From Dehalococcoidia bacterium (lineage in GTDB: Bacteria; Chloroflexota; Dehalococcoidia; Bin125), in NCBI GenBank assembly GCA_022824765.1, contig JAJDZG010000097.1:1-39761 (forward strand): a stretch of 39,761 nucleotides of DNA, in the 5' to 3' direction. A program made the translations under genes and the position numbers. Shown here piece by piece: positions 7,353 to 15,644 of this stretch (position 1 is the first letter of the stretch; each line of letters begins with the position of its first letter). The notes under the pieces were generated by a model. That model was given only the letters and a program-made list of their open reading frames with translations. It made no database searches and was not told where the DNA came from.

Positions 7353-8534
7353 ATGCAGGTCAGTCTCTTCTTCCTTCCCTCAGTCGGCACCCGCGCGGAC
7401 ATCGAAGCCGGCATGGCCGGCAACCGCCCCGAGCTCTACCAGGACATGCTCGCCGACCTCACCGCCTTCGCCAAAGCCGGCGACGCGCTCGGCTACGACT
7501 CGATCGGCTTCACCGAGCACCACTTCCACATCGAGGGATTCGAGGTCTCGCCCAATCCGATCATGTTGGACCTCTATCTCGCCATGCAGACCGAGCGCAT
7601 CCGCGTCGGCCAGCTCGGCCTGGTCCTCCCCGCGCAGAATCCGATTCGCGTCGCCGAGGACATCGCGATGCTCGACCACATGAGCGGCGGTCGAGCGCTG
7701 GCCGGCTTCGCCCGTGGCTATCAGCGACGCTGGGTCGACACGATGGCGCAGCAGATCCACGGCGTCCACGCCGCCAGTCCCGGCAACCACGACGCGATCG
7801 ACGCGGCCAACCGCGCCGCATTCGAAGAGCACTTCCAGATCATCAAGCGCGCCTGGACCGAGGACATGATCTCCTACCAGGGCCAGGCCTGGCAGATCCC
7901 GCCCGACGGCACCCCGTGGGACATCGAGGCGACCCGGCTCTACGGCAAAGGCATCGACGAGCACAACATCGTGCGCGAGATTGGCGTCGTCCCCAAGCCG
8001 CTGCAGAAGCCGCATCCGCCGCTGTTCCAGCCGTTCGCCTCGTCCGAGCGCACAATCCGCTGGTGTGCCCGCGAAGGCATCACCGCCATTCTCCCGCCGA
8101 TGTACCCCGAGCTGCAGAATCGCCTCTACGAGGTCTACCAGGAGGAAGCGGCGAGCGTGGGCAGGGACCTCAAGCCCGGCGAAGGTCTCGGCGTGCTGCG
8201 CGACGTCATCATCACCGACACCGACGAGGAGGCGATGGATCTCTGGCGTCACTCAGCCGCATTCGCCGGAGGCGCCTGGTTCGCGCCATTCGGCTTCGCC
8301 GAGGCGCTGCGTCCACCCGGCGGAGAGATCATGACCCCGCAAGACCAGCTAGACAACGGCCTCCTCTTCGCCGGCACCCTCGACTCAGTGAAAAAACAAG
8401 TCCAAGCCATGATGGACGTCACACCCGTAAGCTGGATCTTCATGTGGCAATACAACGGCCTGCTGAGCCAGGGCCAAATCCTCAGGTCAATGGAGCAGTT
8501 CAAAGAGTCGGTGCTGCCGGAGTTTGGCGGGTGA
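7353..8534 (+). CDS. LLM-class flavin-dependent monooxygenase (luciferase alpha-like)
   Basis: 393 aa, longer than the gene at 450 and closer to the bacterial luciferase/limonene-monooxygenase branch. The N-terminal strand MQVSLFFLPSVG, the GYDSIGFTEHHF segment typical of flavin-binding luciferase-like enzymes, and LDHMSGGRALAGFARGY around residue 110-130 are diagnostic. A middle segment (AWQIPPDGTPW, then IGVVPKPLQKPHPPLFQP) is the usual substrate/flavin loop. It probably hydroxylates or performs Baeyer-Villiger-type oxidation using reduced FMN from a partner reductase not seen here. It is co-directional with the alpha/beta hydrolase upstream, so the two may process one compound in series. 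Start chosen at 7353; longer in-frame N-terminus lacks family similarity. Confidence 0.92.
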   Translation: MQVSLFFLPSVGTRADIEAGMAGNRPELYQDMLADLTAFAKAGDALGYDSIGFTEHHFHIEGFEVSPNPIMLDLYLAMQTERIRVGQLGLVLPAQNPIRVAEDIAMLDHMSGGRALAGFARGYQRRWVDTMAQQIHGVHAASPGNHDAIDAANRAAFEEHFQIIKRAWTEDMISYQGQAWQIPPDGTPWDIEATRLYGKGIDEHNIVREIGVVPKPLQKPHPPLFQPFASSERTIRWCAREGITAILPPMYPELQNRLYEVYQEEAASVGRDLKPGEGLGVLRDVIITDTDEEAMDLWRHSAAFAGGAWFAPFGFAEALRPPGGEIMTPQDQLDNGLLFAGTLDSVKKQVQAMMDVTPVSWIFMWQYNGLLSQGQILRSMEQFKESVLPEFGG

Positions 8535-8591
8535 GGGGAGGACTGAGCGGGTAGATCTCCTCAACGCCAGGACCCCGGGCATGGAGCTGCT

Positions 8592-10895
8592 ATGACGGAT
8601 CTGCTAGCTGCACTTCGTGACTTCGATGCCCTGCGTCCGGGCGACGATCTCCAGACCAACTCACTGGAAGCCATACCTCCGCGGTACGGGGATGGTTCAG
8701 GAATGCGCCGCCTCTCTGGGCGAATGAGGTCAGCCCTCCATGCGATGCAAATCGAGCGACTCTACGAACATCAAGAAGATGCTATCCAGTATGCGCTTGA
8801 CGGGAGCAACGTAGTACTGCAGGCCCCCACGGCAAGCGGGAAGACGCTCGCATTCCAGCTTCCACTGCTAGAAACACTGATGGACAATCCTGCCGGCCAT
8901 GCGCTGATGATCTATCCAACGAAGGCCTTGGCGCTAGATCAGCGGGAACAACTGATGAAATTAACGAGCAGTATCACCGGTGGACGAATCGATTCTTGGT
9001 GGTACGACGGCGATACCGACCCTGAAACCCGTGCCGCATTGCGCAAAAGACCGCCGCATATCCTGATCACCACACCCGAGATGGTGAACAACACGTTCCT
9101 CGCTCACGCCGACCTCTGGGATAGTTTTCTGTCGAATCTGCGGTGGGTGATCGTAGATGAGATGCATGAGTACCGCGGATACTTCGGTTCGAACGTCTCA
9201 CTGCTGCTCAGGCGCTTTGCCTTCCACCTCTCGAAGAAGGGCGTGAGTCCGCAGTTCTTTCTTTGTTCCGCGACCTGCGCCAATGCCAGAGAGCACGCTG
9301 AGAACCTCACCGGACTCGAGTTTGTTGAAGTCAATGCGGCGAACAGCATGCGGCCCTGGAGAGAGTTTACCTTCATTAGTCCTGACATCCCTGACTTTCG
9401 CTATTGGGAAATCTTGCAACTCAGGACAGTCAACGCTGCCCTTGCTTGTTTACATGCTGGGAAGTCATTGCTCGTGTTCTGTCCGACCCGCAAGTTTGCT
9501 GAAACGTGCGTGGGGATTGCAAAACGGGAAATCGAGCGACTTCGAGAAGAACGTTCGATGGAGCTAGATCCCTCTGTGGTAAGAGTGTTTAGAGCAGGAT
9601 TGTCAGCGGAAGAGCGACATGAGATTCAGGAGGGTCTGAAGCAAGGCAGCGCGCAACTGGTGTTCACGACCAATGCTCTAGAGCTTGGCTTGGACATCGG
9701 GGGGCTGGACGGCGTCATTCTTGCTGGTTTTCCCGACAGCATGATGGCTGCGTGGCAGCGGATCGGCAGAGCCGGTCGAAGCTGGCGATCAGATGCCTTT
9801 GTGCTCTACTTTGCCCGCAACAATCCACTCGATATCTTCTACGCATCGAATCTGGTTACGTTTCTGCAGAAGCCTCTCGACGACCTGGTAGCGAGTGCGA
9901 GCAACGAGGAGCTCGTTGAGAAGCATGTCCCGGCCTTGTTGTTCGAGACTGAGGACCTCACTGAGGGCGAGCCAATTCTGGGGACTGCGCTGTTTGAGGC
10001 CGCACGGGCAATTCAGCAAAGTGGCGGTGCTCCAGTCCGAAACACCCGTTACCGACCGCATCAAGCAGTCGATCTTCGCGGCGCAGGCGGTCAGCGCTTC
10101 GTGGTCAGGGATGGCGAAGCGGAGATCGGCACGCTGTCTGGCCAACAGCAGTTCCGAGAGGCGTACCAACGCGCAATCTATCTGCATGGAGGCCGGAGAT
10201 ATCGTGTGAACGAAATCTCCCTCACGGGTGACGGCGGAGAAATCTCCCTGTCCACTGCCGAGCCTTACTTGAGAACCGACGCCAAGCTATTCACCATGTT
10301 AACCGAGCAGGACATATTCGCGGGAAACAGATGGTCACGTAATGGATCTGCCGTGAGCACATTCTATGGCAAGGTCCTCATGACGGAGACGATGACAGCG
10401 GTCGAAGAGATCAACGAGCAGACAGGTGAAGTTGTTGATCGTTGGGTGCCGAGCAACAATGCGGCGCGGTTTGCCAACGCTCACGCCTGTTGGGTGTGTC
10501 TCGAAACAGAGAGCCAGGAGATGGCGGACGCATTCGTTACGCTTCAGCACCTTTTGCGGGTCGGGGCGCTGTTTACCATACCGCTAGACTCTCATGACAT
10601 TGGCCCGCATTGTGATGTCAAGCAACAGAAAGCGTATCTGGTAGAGAGCTACCCTGGGGGTATTGGCATTGCACGAAAGGCTCTGCAACGGTGGCAGGAT
10701 ATCCTGAAGGCCGGCATTCAAGTTGCGTCGTCTTGTAGCTGTCGGCGCGGCTGTCCGAACTGTGTTGTCCCACCCCGGTCGCGGGACGAGATTGACAAGG
10801 TTAAGGGCATCGCATTGGCAGAAGAGTTGATGGGCATCGCACAGGAAGGGCAGCATGCGACAATTGAGAGTGGGTTGTGGAAACCTGTGGCTTAG
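8592..10895 (+). CDS. DEAD/DEAH-box helicase with C-terminal DUF1998 (MrfA-like)
   Basis: 767 aa. Superfamily 2 helicase core: Walker A APTASGKT near residue 79, DEAH-type box VDEMHEYRG near 190, SAT in LCSATCANA, then the second RecA domain with TTNALELGLDIGG and the motif VI QRIGRAGR. The C-terminal half is the DUF1998 region with a four-cysteine cluster (CSCRRGCPNC, residues about 716-725). This matches Bacillus MrfA, a 3'-5' helicase of the mitomycin-C excision pathway whose partner nuclease MrfB is not in this window. The gene is visibly more A/T-rich than its neighbours, with codons such as TTT, TTA and AGA that flanking genes avoid, suggesting later acquisition. GGAG at 8583 supports the start. 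Confidence 0.9.
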   Translation: MTDLLAALRDFDALRPGDDLQTNSLEAIPPRYGDGSGMRRLSGRMRSALHAMQIERLYEHQEDAIQYALDGSNVVLQAPTASGKTLAFQLPLLETLMDNPAGHALMIYPTKALALDQREQLMKLTSSITGGRIDSWWYDGDTDPETRAALRKRPPHILITTPEMVNNTFLAHADLWDSFLSNLRWVIVDEMHEYRGYFGSNVSLLLRRFAFHLSKKGVSPQFFLCSATCANAREHAENLTGLEFVEVNAANSMRPWREFTFISPDIPDFRYWEILQLRTVNAALACLHAGKSLLVFCPTRKFAETCVGIAKREIERLREERSMELDPSVVRVFRAGLSAEERHEIQEGLKQGSAQLVFTTNALELGLDIGGLDGVILAGFPDSMMAAWQRIGRAGRSWRSDAFVLYFARNNPLDIFYASNLVTFLQKPLDDLVASASNEELVEKHVPALLFETEDLTEGEPILGTALFEAARAIQQSGGAPVRNTRYRPHQAVDLRGAGGQRFVVRDGEAEIGTLSGQQQFREAYQRAIYLHGGRRYRVNEISLTGDGGEISLSTAEPYLRTDAKLFTMLTEQDIFAGNRWSRNGSAVSTFYGKVLMTETMTAVEEINEQTGEVVDRWVPSNNAARFANAHACWVCLETESQEMADAFVTLQHLLRVGALFTIPLDSHDIGPHCDVKQQKAYLVESYPGGIGIARKALQRWQDILKAGIQVASSCSCRRGCPNCVVPPRSRDEIDKVKGIALAEELMGIAQEGQHATIESGLWKPVA

Positions 10896-10987
10896 TGGTG
10901 TCTCTTTGGGGTGGCCCATTCACAGCTGCGTCAGCAACGCCACCGCGCCGATGCTGCGGATGACCATGGTGGTCCACTCTTGAGGTC

Positions 10988-12019
10988 CTAGTTTAGCCGT
11001 TCCAGGATCAGCCCCAGATTCCCTGGCTCCGACTGCAACTCCCCGACTGGGAAACTCCTCACCACTTCAGCCACCGCCTCATTCACTGGTGTCGGCACCT
11101 CGACTGCTCTGCCCTGCTCCACGACCCAGCCGTTGAGCGCGTCGATCTCGACCCGGCGCCCGCGCATGACGTCCTGCAGAAAACTCGGCCGACCCTCCCC
11201 CAGCGCCTGCGCGCCCGCGATCAGTTCGGCGTCCAGCTGCGTGGAGTCTCCACCGTTCGCGACATCGACGAAGCGTTGTGCGTCTATCCCCCAGACGCCC
11301 TCGATGTTGTGGCCGTGCGCGCGGCCGACCTCGATCACCTCAGCCGCGATCCGGATGCACAGCCAACGCGTGTCGTCGCGGCTGCGGACCTCGCCCGAGC
11401 CGTAACCGGTCAGGCCGGCGATCGGATTGGCCATGCAGTTGACCGCAAGCTTGCCCCAGCGTTCGCCCCATAAGTTTGTCGTAGCTTCGGAGCCCGCGAC
11501 ATGAGCCATCATGGCCGCGATCTCGCGTGCGCGATCAGTGTCGGCGCCGTCGAGTTCACCCACTTTGAAGCCGAGCGTCCTCGTGTCAGTCCTCATGCAA
11601 TGGGCCGGCTCGTACATGCCCGCGCCAATCGTAATGACGCAGCCAAGCGTGCGCTCACGGCCGACGACGGCCGCCACGCGCTCGTCGTTGATCCCATTCT
11701 GGAAGTCGACGACCGCACCGTCGTCTCTGACGAGCGGTGAGATGAACGATGCGGCCCACTCAGTGTCATAACTCTTGACAGCCACGATGCCGATGTCGAA
11801 CTGTTCCGAGAGTCCTTGCGCTTCGTACATGTGAAGCGCCTTGACGGGCACGCGGAAGTCACCCAGCAGTGGACCGCTGAGACGCAGTCCGTCCCGCTTC
11901 ATTGCGTCGATATGCTCGGTCCAATGGTCGAAGAGCGTGACGTCGAATCCGGCGCGGGTGAGCATGCCGCCCACGACACCGCCGATCGCGCCCGCGCCGA
12001 TGATGCCGACCCTGGTCAT
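10988..12019 (-). CDS. Ketopantoate reductase family NAD(P)H oxidoreductase (PanE/ApbA)
   Basis: 343 aa. The N-terminal Rossmann motif GIIGAGAIGG (residues 5-14) binds NAD(P)H. VAVKSYDTEWA and the C-terminal domain GKLAVNCMANPIAGLTGYG, with the family's catalytic lysine, are clear, as is the C-terminal S-x-x-QD pattern (PSFLQDVMRGRRVEIDALNG). The family reduces 2-dehydropantoate to pantoate, but many paralogues act on other 2-oxo or 3-hydroxy acids. Here the gene is the third in a minus-strand operon with two MaoC hydratase subunits: its ATG lies one base after the stop of the preceding gene. That context argues for a role in acyl or hydroxy-acid degradation rather than pantothenate synthesis. 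Confidence 0.9.
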   Translation of the reverse strand: MTRVGIIGAGAIGGVVGGMLTRAGFDVTLFDHWTEHIDAMKRDGLRLSGPLLGDFRVPVKALHMYEAQGLSEQFDIGIVAVKSYDTEWAASFISPLVRDDGAVVDFQNGINDERVAAVVGRERTLGCVITIGAGMYEPAHCMRTDTRTLGFKVGELDGADTDRAREIAAMMAHVAGSEATTNLWGERWGKLAVNCMANPIAGLTGYGSGEVRSRDDTRWLCIRIAAEVIEVGRAHGHNIEGVWGIDAQRFVDVANGGDSTQLDAELIAGAQALGEGRPSFLQDVMRGRRVEIDALNGWVVEQGRAVEVPTPVNEAVAEVVRSFPVGELQSEPGNLGLILERLN

Positions 12020-12020
12020 C

Positions 12021-12485
12021 TCAGCCTCGCTTGGGCAAGCGGACCGTGGCCCAGCCCGGCGTGGTCACGCCCAGTCGGTCGTTTTCCAACCACACTTCCA
12101 GGTCAACGACACCATGAGCGTCGTCGAGGTCCGACTTGCCGACCACTTTGCCCCGCGCATGTACCTGATCGTCGGGGATGTTCATGCGACGCATTTCGAA
12201 GCGGAACTTGCGCAGCCAGCCGGCAGGTCCGGCCCAATCGGTCACGACGCGGCAGAGAGCGGCCTGCGTCCAGCCGGTGTTGTAGAAGATGGCGGGGTGG
12301 CCAGCCTCGGCCGCAAACTCAGGATCATGATGGACGGGATAGAAGTCCTGCGATCCCGAGACTTGCTCGGCCATCTTCGTCCAGGTCAACGACAGGTCGT
12401 AGCCGCCGATCGCGTCGCCGACACGGACATCCTCCCAGTAGGTCTGTTCCGTGGCGATGGAGTTGGGTGCGCTGCGGGTGGTCAT
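12021..12485 (-). CDS. MaoC-type hotdog hydratase, catalytic subunit
   Basis: 154 aa from MTTRSAPNSIATEQ. MaoC-like single-hotdog proteins hydrate 2-enoyl-CoA thioesters. The hydratase motif is present as QDFYPVHHDPEFA (residues about 44-56), with the Asp and His expected for the active site, followed by AGHPAIFYNTGW. The ATG overlaps the stop of the upstream gene in an ATGA arrangement, so the two are translationally coupled and probably form a heterodimer, as in mycobacterial HadAB/HadBC. An upstream extension of the frame (to 12710) overlaps that gene and is not similar to the family. The next gene is a ketopantoate-reductase-family enzyme. Confidence 0.88.
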   Translation of the reverse strand: MTTRSAPNSIATEQTYWEDVRVGDAIGGYDLSLTWTKMAEQVSGSQDFYPVHHDPEFAAEAGHPAIFYNTGWTQAALCRVVTDWAGPAGWLRKFRFEMRRMNIPDDQVHARGKVVGKSDLDDAHGVVDLEVWLENDRLGVTTPGWATVRLPKRG

Positions 12486-13030
12486 TGCGGTCGCTCGCCT
12501 TCTTCCGTTTCGACTTGCTCGGGTGTGCGGTGGGTACACAGCGTGTTGGTGCCGATCGCGACCAGCTCGCTGTGTTGATTGGTGATGCGTGTTTCGGTCA
12601 CAATCCACACGCTGCGCGGGTCGAGTCTGATCGATTTCTCGAAGATGTCCGTCACCTCGGTCTGCTGCGACAGATGGTCGCCGACCCTCGCTGGCAGCAC
12701 ATACTCCCACTCAGTGTTGAGGTTGATCATTCGCTCCCCGCGCGTGGGGACTTCACGGACAATGTTCATCGGATTGTCAGTCGTGGGCGGCCAGACACCG
12801 GCGCCGGCGAAGTAACGCGTCATGACCGGAGGCGCGATGACCGACCCATGCACCGACGACTCACCGTACTCAGGATCGAGAAAGAGCGGGTTGGTGTCCT
12901 CGACCATGTGGCAGTGCCGCCGGATGCTGTCGTACTCGACGGGGTAGCGTCCGCGCACGACCTCGGTTGTGCGGCCGAGCCATTCCTGGCGCACTGCTTC
13001 AATGTCGTACGGGCCTGCGACACGAACCAT
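12482..13030 (-). CDS. MaoC-type dehydratase partner subunit (FAS1-like hotdog, N-terminal type)
   Basis: 182 aa, resembling the MaoC N-terminal dehydratase domain (PF13452 type). The region corresponding to the hydratase motif reads VEDTNPLFLDPEYG: the Asp and Asn-Pro are kept but the catalytic His is replaced. The usual reading is a structural or substrate-binding hotdog that pairs with the catalytic subunit encoded next. It opens the minus-strand operon of three genes, and its stop overlaps the following start by four bases. The divergent small membrane protein gene begins 80 bases away, and a TAGGAT at 13076 could serve as a -10 element there. Confidence 0.85.
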   Translation of the reverse strand: MVRVAGPYDIEAVRQEWLGRTTEVVRGRYPVEYDSIRRHCHMVEDTNPLFLDPEYGESSVHGSVIAPPVMTRYFAGAGVWPPTTDNPMNIVREVPTRGERMINLNTEWEYVLPARVGDHLSQQTEVTDIFEKSIRLDPRSVWIVTETRITNQHSELVAIGTNTLCTHRTPEQVETEEGERPQ

Positions 13031-13109
13031 CGATACACCGCCTGTGATACACCCGTGCTGGGAGCGTCAGACTGCTAGGATTGGGTCAAGATAGCAGAGG
13101 AGCTGCCGC

Positions 13110-13334
13110 ATGTCCCTGATGACCCCCCTCCTGCGCTTGCGGAAAGTCGTGCGGTCAATGGGCGCCAGCACGGAGCAGGCGGATGAGTTTGCCGACGCCA
13201 TGTCCGACTACCCGGGCCGTCGTGAATGGCAGCTGATGCTGGACGAGATGTTTGCCCGCTGGTTCAATCGGACCATGCTCGGAATGATCTTGCTGATCAG
13301 CTTGGCTGTGGCCATAATCGTCGCACTTGACTGA
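13110..13334 (+). CDS. Small hypothetical protein with C-terminal membrane helix
   Basis: 74 aa; start supported by GAGGAG eight bases upstream of the ATG. The first 50 residues are hydrophilic and helix-prone (LRLRKVVRSMGASTEQADEF), followed by a single hydrophobic segment MLGMILLISLAVAIIVAL at residues 56-73 reaching the very end. This is a tail-anchored topology with the body probably in the cytoplasm. I do not recognise a family. It stands alone between the MaoC operon and the crotonase gene, convergent with the latter by six bases. Confidence 0.7.
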   Translation: MSLMTPLLRLRKVVRSMGASTEQADEFADAMSDYPGRREWQLMLDEMFARWFNRTMLGMILLISLAVAIIVALD

Positions 13335-13340
13335 GCGCCG

Positions 13341-14204
13341 CTACTTGCTGCGCGGACCGAACGGCTCCGGACGGAACGGCTCGTCGCGCGCCTTCAGGAA
13401 CGCCCCGAATCCACCTTGCGCTCTCGCCTCGTCGAGGTGCGCGACTTCTGGGCCGTCCGCAGACGCCTCGACCATGGTCGAGAGCATCGATCCGACGTTG
13501 AGGGCGTTTCTGAGGCCCATCGCCTCGAGCCCCCTGGATGTGATCAGCTTGTTGTAGCGAACAGAATGGGAAGGCACGAGGGCGAGGCGCCGGGCGAGCG
13601 CATCGGCTCGCTCCATCAAATCCTCGGCCGGCACGATCTCGTTGATCACGCCCAGACGCAGAGCTTCCTGGGCGTCGAAGTGGTCGCCGGTCAGCGCGTA
13701 CCGGTGCGCTGCCTTCCAGCCGGCCAGCGCAGCGAAGAGGACGGAGCTGTTGGAGATCATCCGCACTTCCGGTTGCGCGAACACCGCCCGGTCCGAAGCC
13801 AGCGTGATGTCAGCCGCGAGCGAGTACCAGAACCCCCCGCCGATGCACCAGCCGTTGACCGCCGCGATGATCGGCGTCTCCAGCGTCATCAGGTGCATCA
13901 TCATGTCGGGGTTGCGCGAGGAGAATCGGAACCAGCGCTCCAGGTGCTCCGAGACCGGCTGCGTGGGACCGCCAACTTCGCTGTCGATTCCGCCACCCGA
14001 GATGTTGTAACCCGAGGAGAACGCCCGTCCTGCGCCGGTAAAGATGATCGCACGCGCTGACGGATCCGCGTTCGCTTCATCCAACGCGTCGTGAAACTCT
14101 TGCTCCAGCGCGGGAGTGATCGCATTCAGCGTTTCAGGGTTGTTCCAGGTGATCGTGACCACCGGACCGTCCTGCTCGTAGAGCACGTTCTCATAGTCAG
14201 CCAT
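13341..14204 (-). CDS. Enoyl-CoA hydratase/isomerase (crotonase) family protein
   Basis: 287 aa from MADYENVLYEQDG. The crotonase fold's CoA-binding and oxyanion signatures are visible: GAGRAFSSGYNISGG (residues about 58-72) and AVNGWCIGGGFWYSLAADI. The region following the usual glutamate, FAQPEVRMISNSS, lacks the PGAGGTQRL pattern of canonical 2-enoyl-CoA hydratases, so this is more likely an isomerase, hydrolase or retro-Claisen type of crotonase. The frame is open to 14606, but the extension is antisense to the CaiB gene. Divergent from the CaiB transferases; the shared 76-base gap would house both promoters. Its role is probably in acyl-CoA catabolism. Confidence 0.88.
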   Translation of the reverse strand: MADYENVLYEQDGPVVTITWNNPETLNAITPALEQEFHDALDEANADPSARAIIFTGAGRAFSSGYNISGGGIDSEVGGPTQPVSEHLERWFRFSSRNPDMMMHLMTLETPIIAAVNGWCIGGGFWYSLAADITLASDRAVFAQPEVRMISNSSVLFAALAGWKAAHRYALTGDHFDAQEALRLGVINEIVPAEDLMERADALARRLALVPSHSVRYNKLITSRGLEAMGLRNALNVGSMLSTMVEASADGPEVAHLDEARAQGGFGAFLKARDEPFRPEPFGPRSK

Positions 14205-14280
14205 CGCGCGCCGCCTCTCGATGTTCAATCGGTCGCAGTCTACGTCAGCAGCTGGCGTAGGCTGTGCGCGGGAGGCGTCG

Positions 14281-15573
14281 ATGCCGGGTCCGCTGGATGG
14301 CATCAAGGTGCTGGAATTGAGCCAGATCATCGCTGGCCCATACTGCGGCGTCGCGCTGGCCGATCTCGGTGCGGACGTGATCAAGCTCGAGGCCCCCGGC
14401 GGCGAAGGCGCGCGACGCATCGGCCAGTTCGCGCCCGGCGAGAGCAAAGCGTTCCATGCGTTGAATCGAGGCAAGCGCGGCGCGGTGATCAATCTGTTGA
14501 CCGCCGACGGTCGTGCCGCGCTGCACCGTCTGGTTCCCCACTTCGACGTGTTCATCTCCAACCTGCGGCCCGGCGTCGCCGAGCGAATCGGCGTGGACTT
14601 CGACACGCTGCGAGCGCATCGATCAGACCTGATCTACCTGGACGTGACGGGCTTCGGCGACCGTGGGCCGAGCGCGGGACGGGCCGGTTCCGACGTGGTG
14701 GTGCAGGCCTACTCAGGCTTGCTCGCCGCCGATCAAAAGGTCAGTCCGGACGGGTCCCCTGAACACATCACCGCGACCGCACCGGCTGACTATGTGGCGG
14801 CGCTCGGCGGCGCGATGGGCGTCTGTGCCGCGCTGTACCACCGATCGATGACGGGGGAGGGTCAGCGCCTGTCGACAACTCTGCTCGGCGCTGGGTTGGC
14901 GCTGCAGAGCCCGTGGGCGGCGAGCGTGCCCGTCTCAGACTCAGTCCTCGTGACACCGCTGCGCGAGACCATGAACGCATTGCGCGAGTCTGGCGCGACG
15001 TATGCCCAGATGGTCCAGGCGCGGCGCGATCGCCCATCGCAAGGCACGGCGTTTCGTCTCTACTACGGCGGATACCCAGTGCAGGACGGTGCGATCATCC
15101 TCGGTGCGCTCACCCCGCAGAACCGCGACCAGATCCGCTCCGCGCTCGGCATCACCGATGATCCCACCGACCGCGACGATTTCAACGCCATCGGTCCCGA
15201 CGCAGACGCCACCACGGCGCGCTTGGAGGCGCAGATTCGCACCACGCTGATGAGCGGCACGATGGCCGAGTGGATGGACCGCCTCGACGCCGTGGGCGCC
15301 CCGGCTTCCCCGATCAACTGGCCCGAGGACATCGCAGATGATCCCCAAGTTCAGGCGATGGGCTTGATGCCCGAGATCGAGCACTCGTTGACTGGTCCCG
15401 AGCGCCTGGTCGGACCGTTGATCGAGATGTCCGCGACGCCGACCGGCTCCGATCGGGCCTCACCGCCGCTCGACGCGGATACCGACGCCATCCTCCGCGA
15501 GCACGGCTTCGCAGACGACGAGATCGCCGAACTGCGCGCCAGCGGCGCCATCGGCAGCCGCCACAGCGTGTAG
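14281..15573 (+). CDS. CaiB/BaiF family (class III) CoA-transferase, copy 1
   Basis: 430 aa. Class III CoA-transferases move CoA between carboxylates through an aspartyl-CoA intermediate. Visible family marks: DGIKVLELSQIIAGPYCG at the N-terminus, DLGADVIKLEAPGG, NRGKRGAVINL, and Asp170 in APADYVAALGG as the likely catalytic residue; HRSMTGEGQRLSTTLL follows. Start at 14281 is favoured by GGGAGG and by homology with the next gene; the frame opens earlier at 14221 without similarity. A second, closely similar copy follows after 71 bases, in the same direction. Substrates for the pair cannot be inferred; neighbours are crotonase and MaoC enzymes. Confidence 0.93.
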   Translation: MPGPLDGIKVLELSQIIAGPYCGVALADLGADVIKLEAPGGEGARRIGQFAPGESKAFHALNRGKRGAVINLLTADGRAALHRLVPHFDVFISNLRPGVAERIGVDFDTLRAHRSDLIYLDVTGFGDRGPSAGRAGSDVVVQAYSGLLAADQKVSPDGSPEHITATAPADYVAALGGAMGVCAALYHRSMTGEGQRLSTTLLGAGLALQSPWAASVPVSDSVLVTPLRETMNALRESGATYAQMVQARRDRPSQGTAFRLYYGGYPVQDGAIILGALTPQNRDQIRSALGITDDPTDRDDFNAIGPDADATTARLEAQIRTTLMSGTMAEWMDRLDAVGAPASPINWPEDIADDPQVQAMGLMPEIEHSLTGPERLVGPLIEMSATPTGSDRASPPLDADTDAILREHGFADDEIAELRASGAIGSRHSV

Positions 15574-15644
15574 CTCCGTATCCTGAACCCATCCGAAACA
15601 GCCGCAAGGCACACCACAAGGCGGCACACGACAAGGAGACACTC

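Noticed and set aside
10896-10987. Possible short minus-strand peptide MVIRSIGAVALLTQL downstream of the PanE-family gene
   Set aside because: Only 15 codons, no ribosome binding site; it may be a decayed gene end but cannot be supported.
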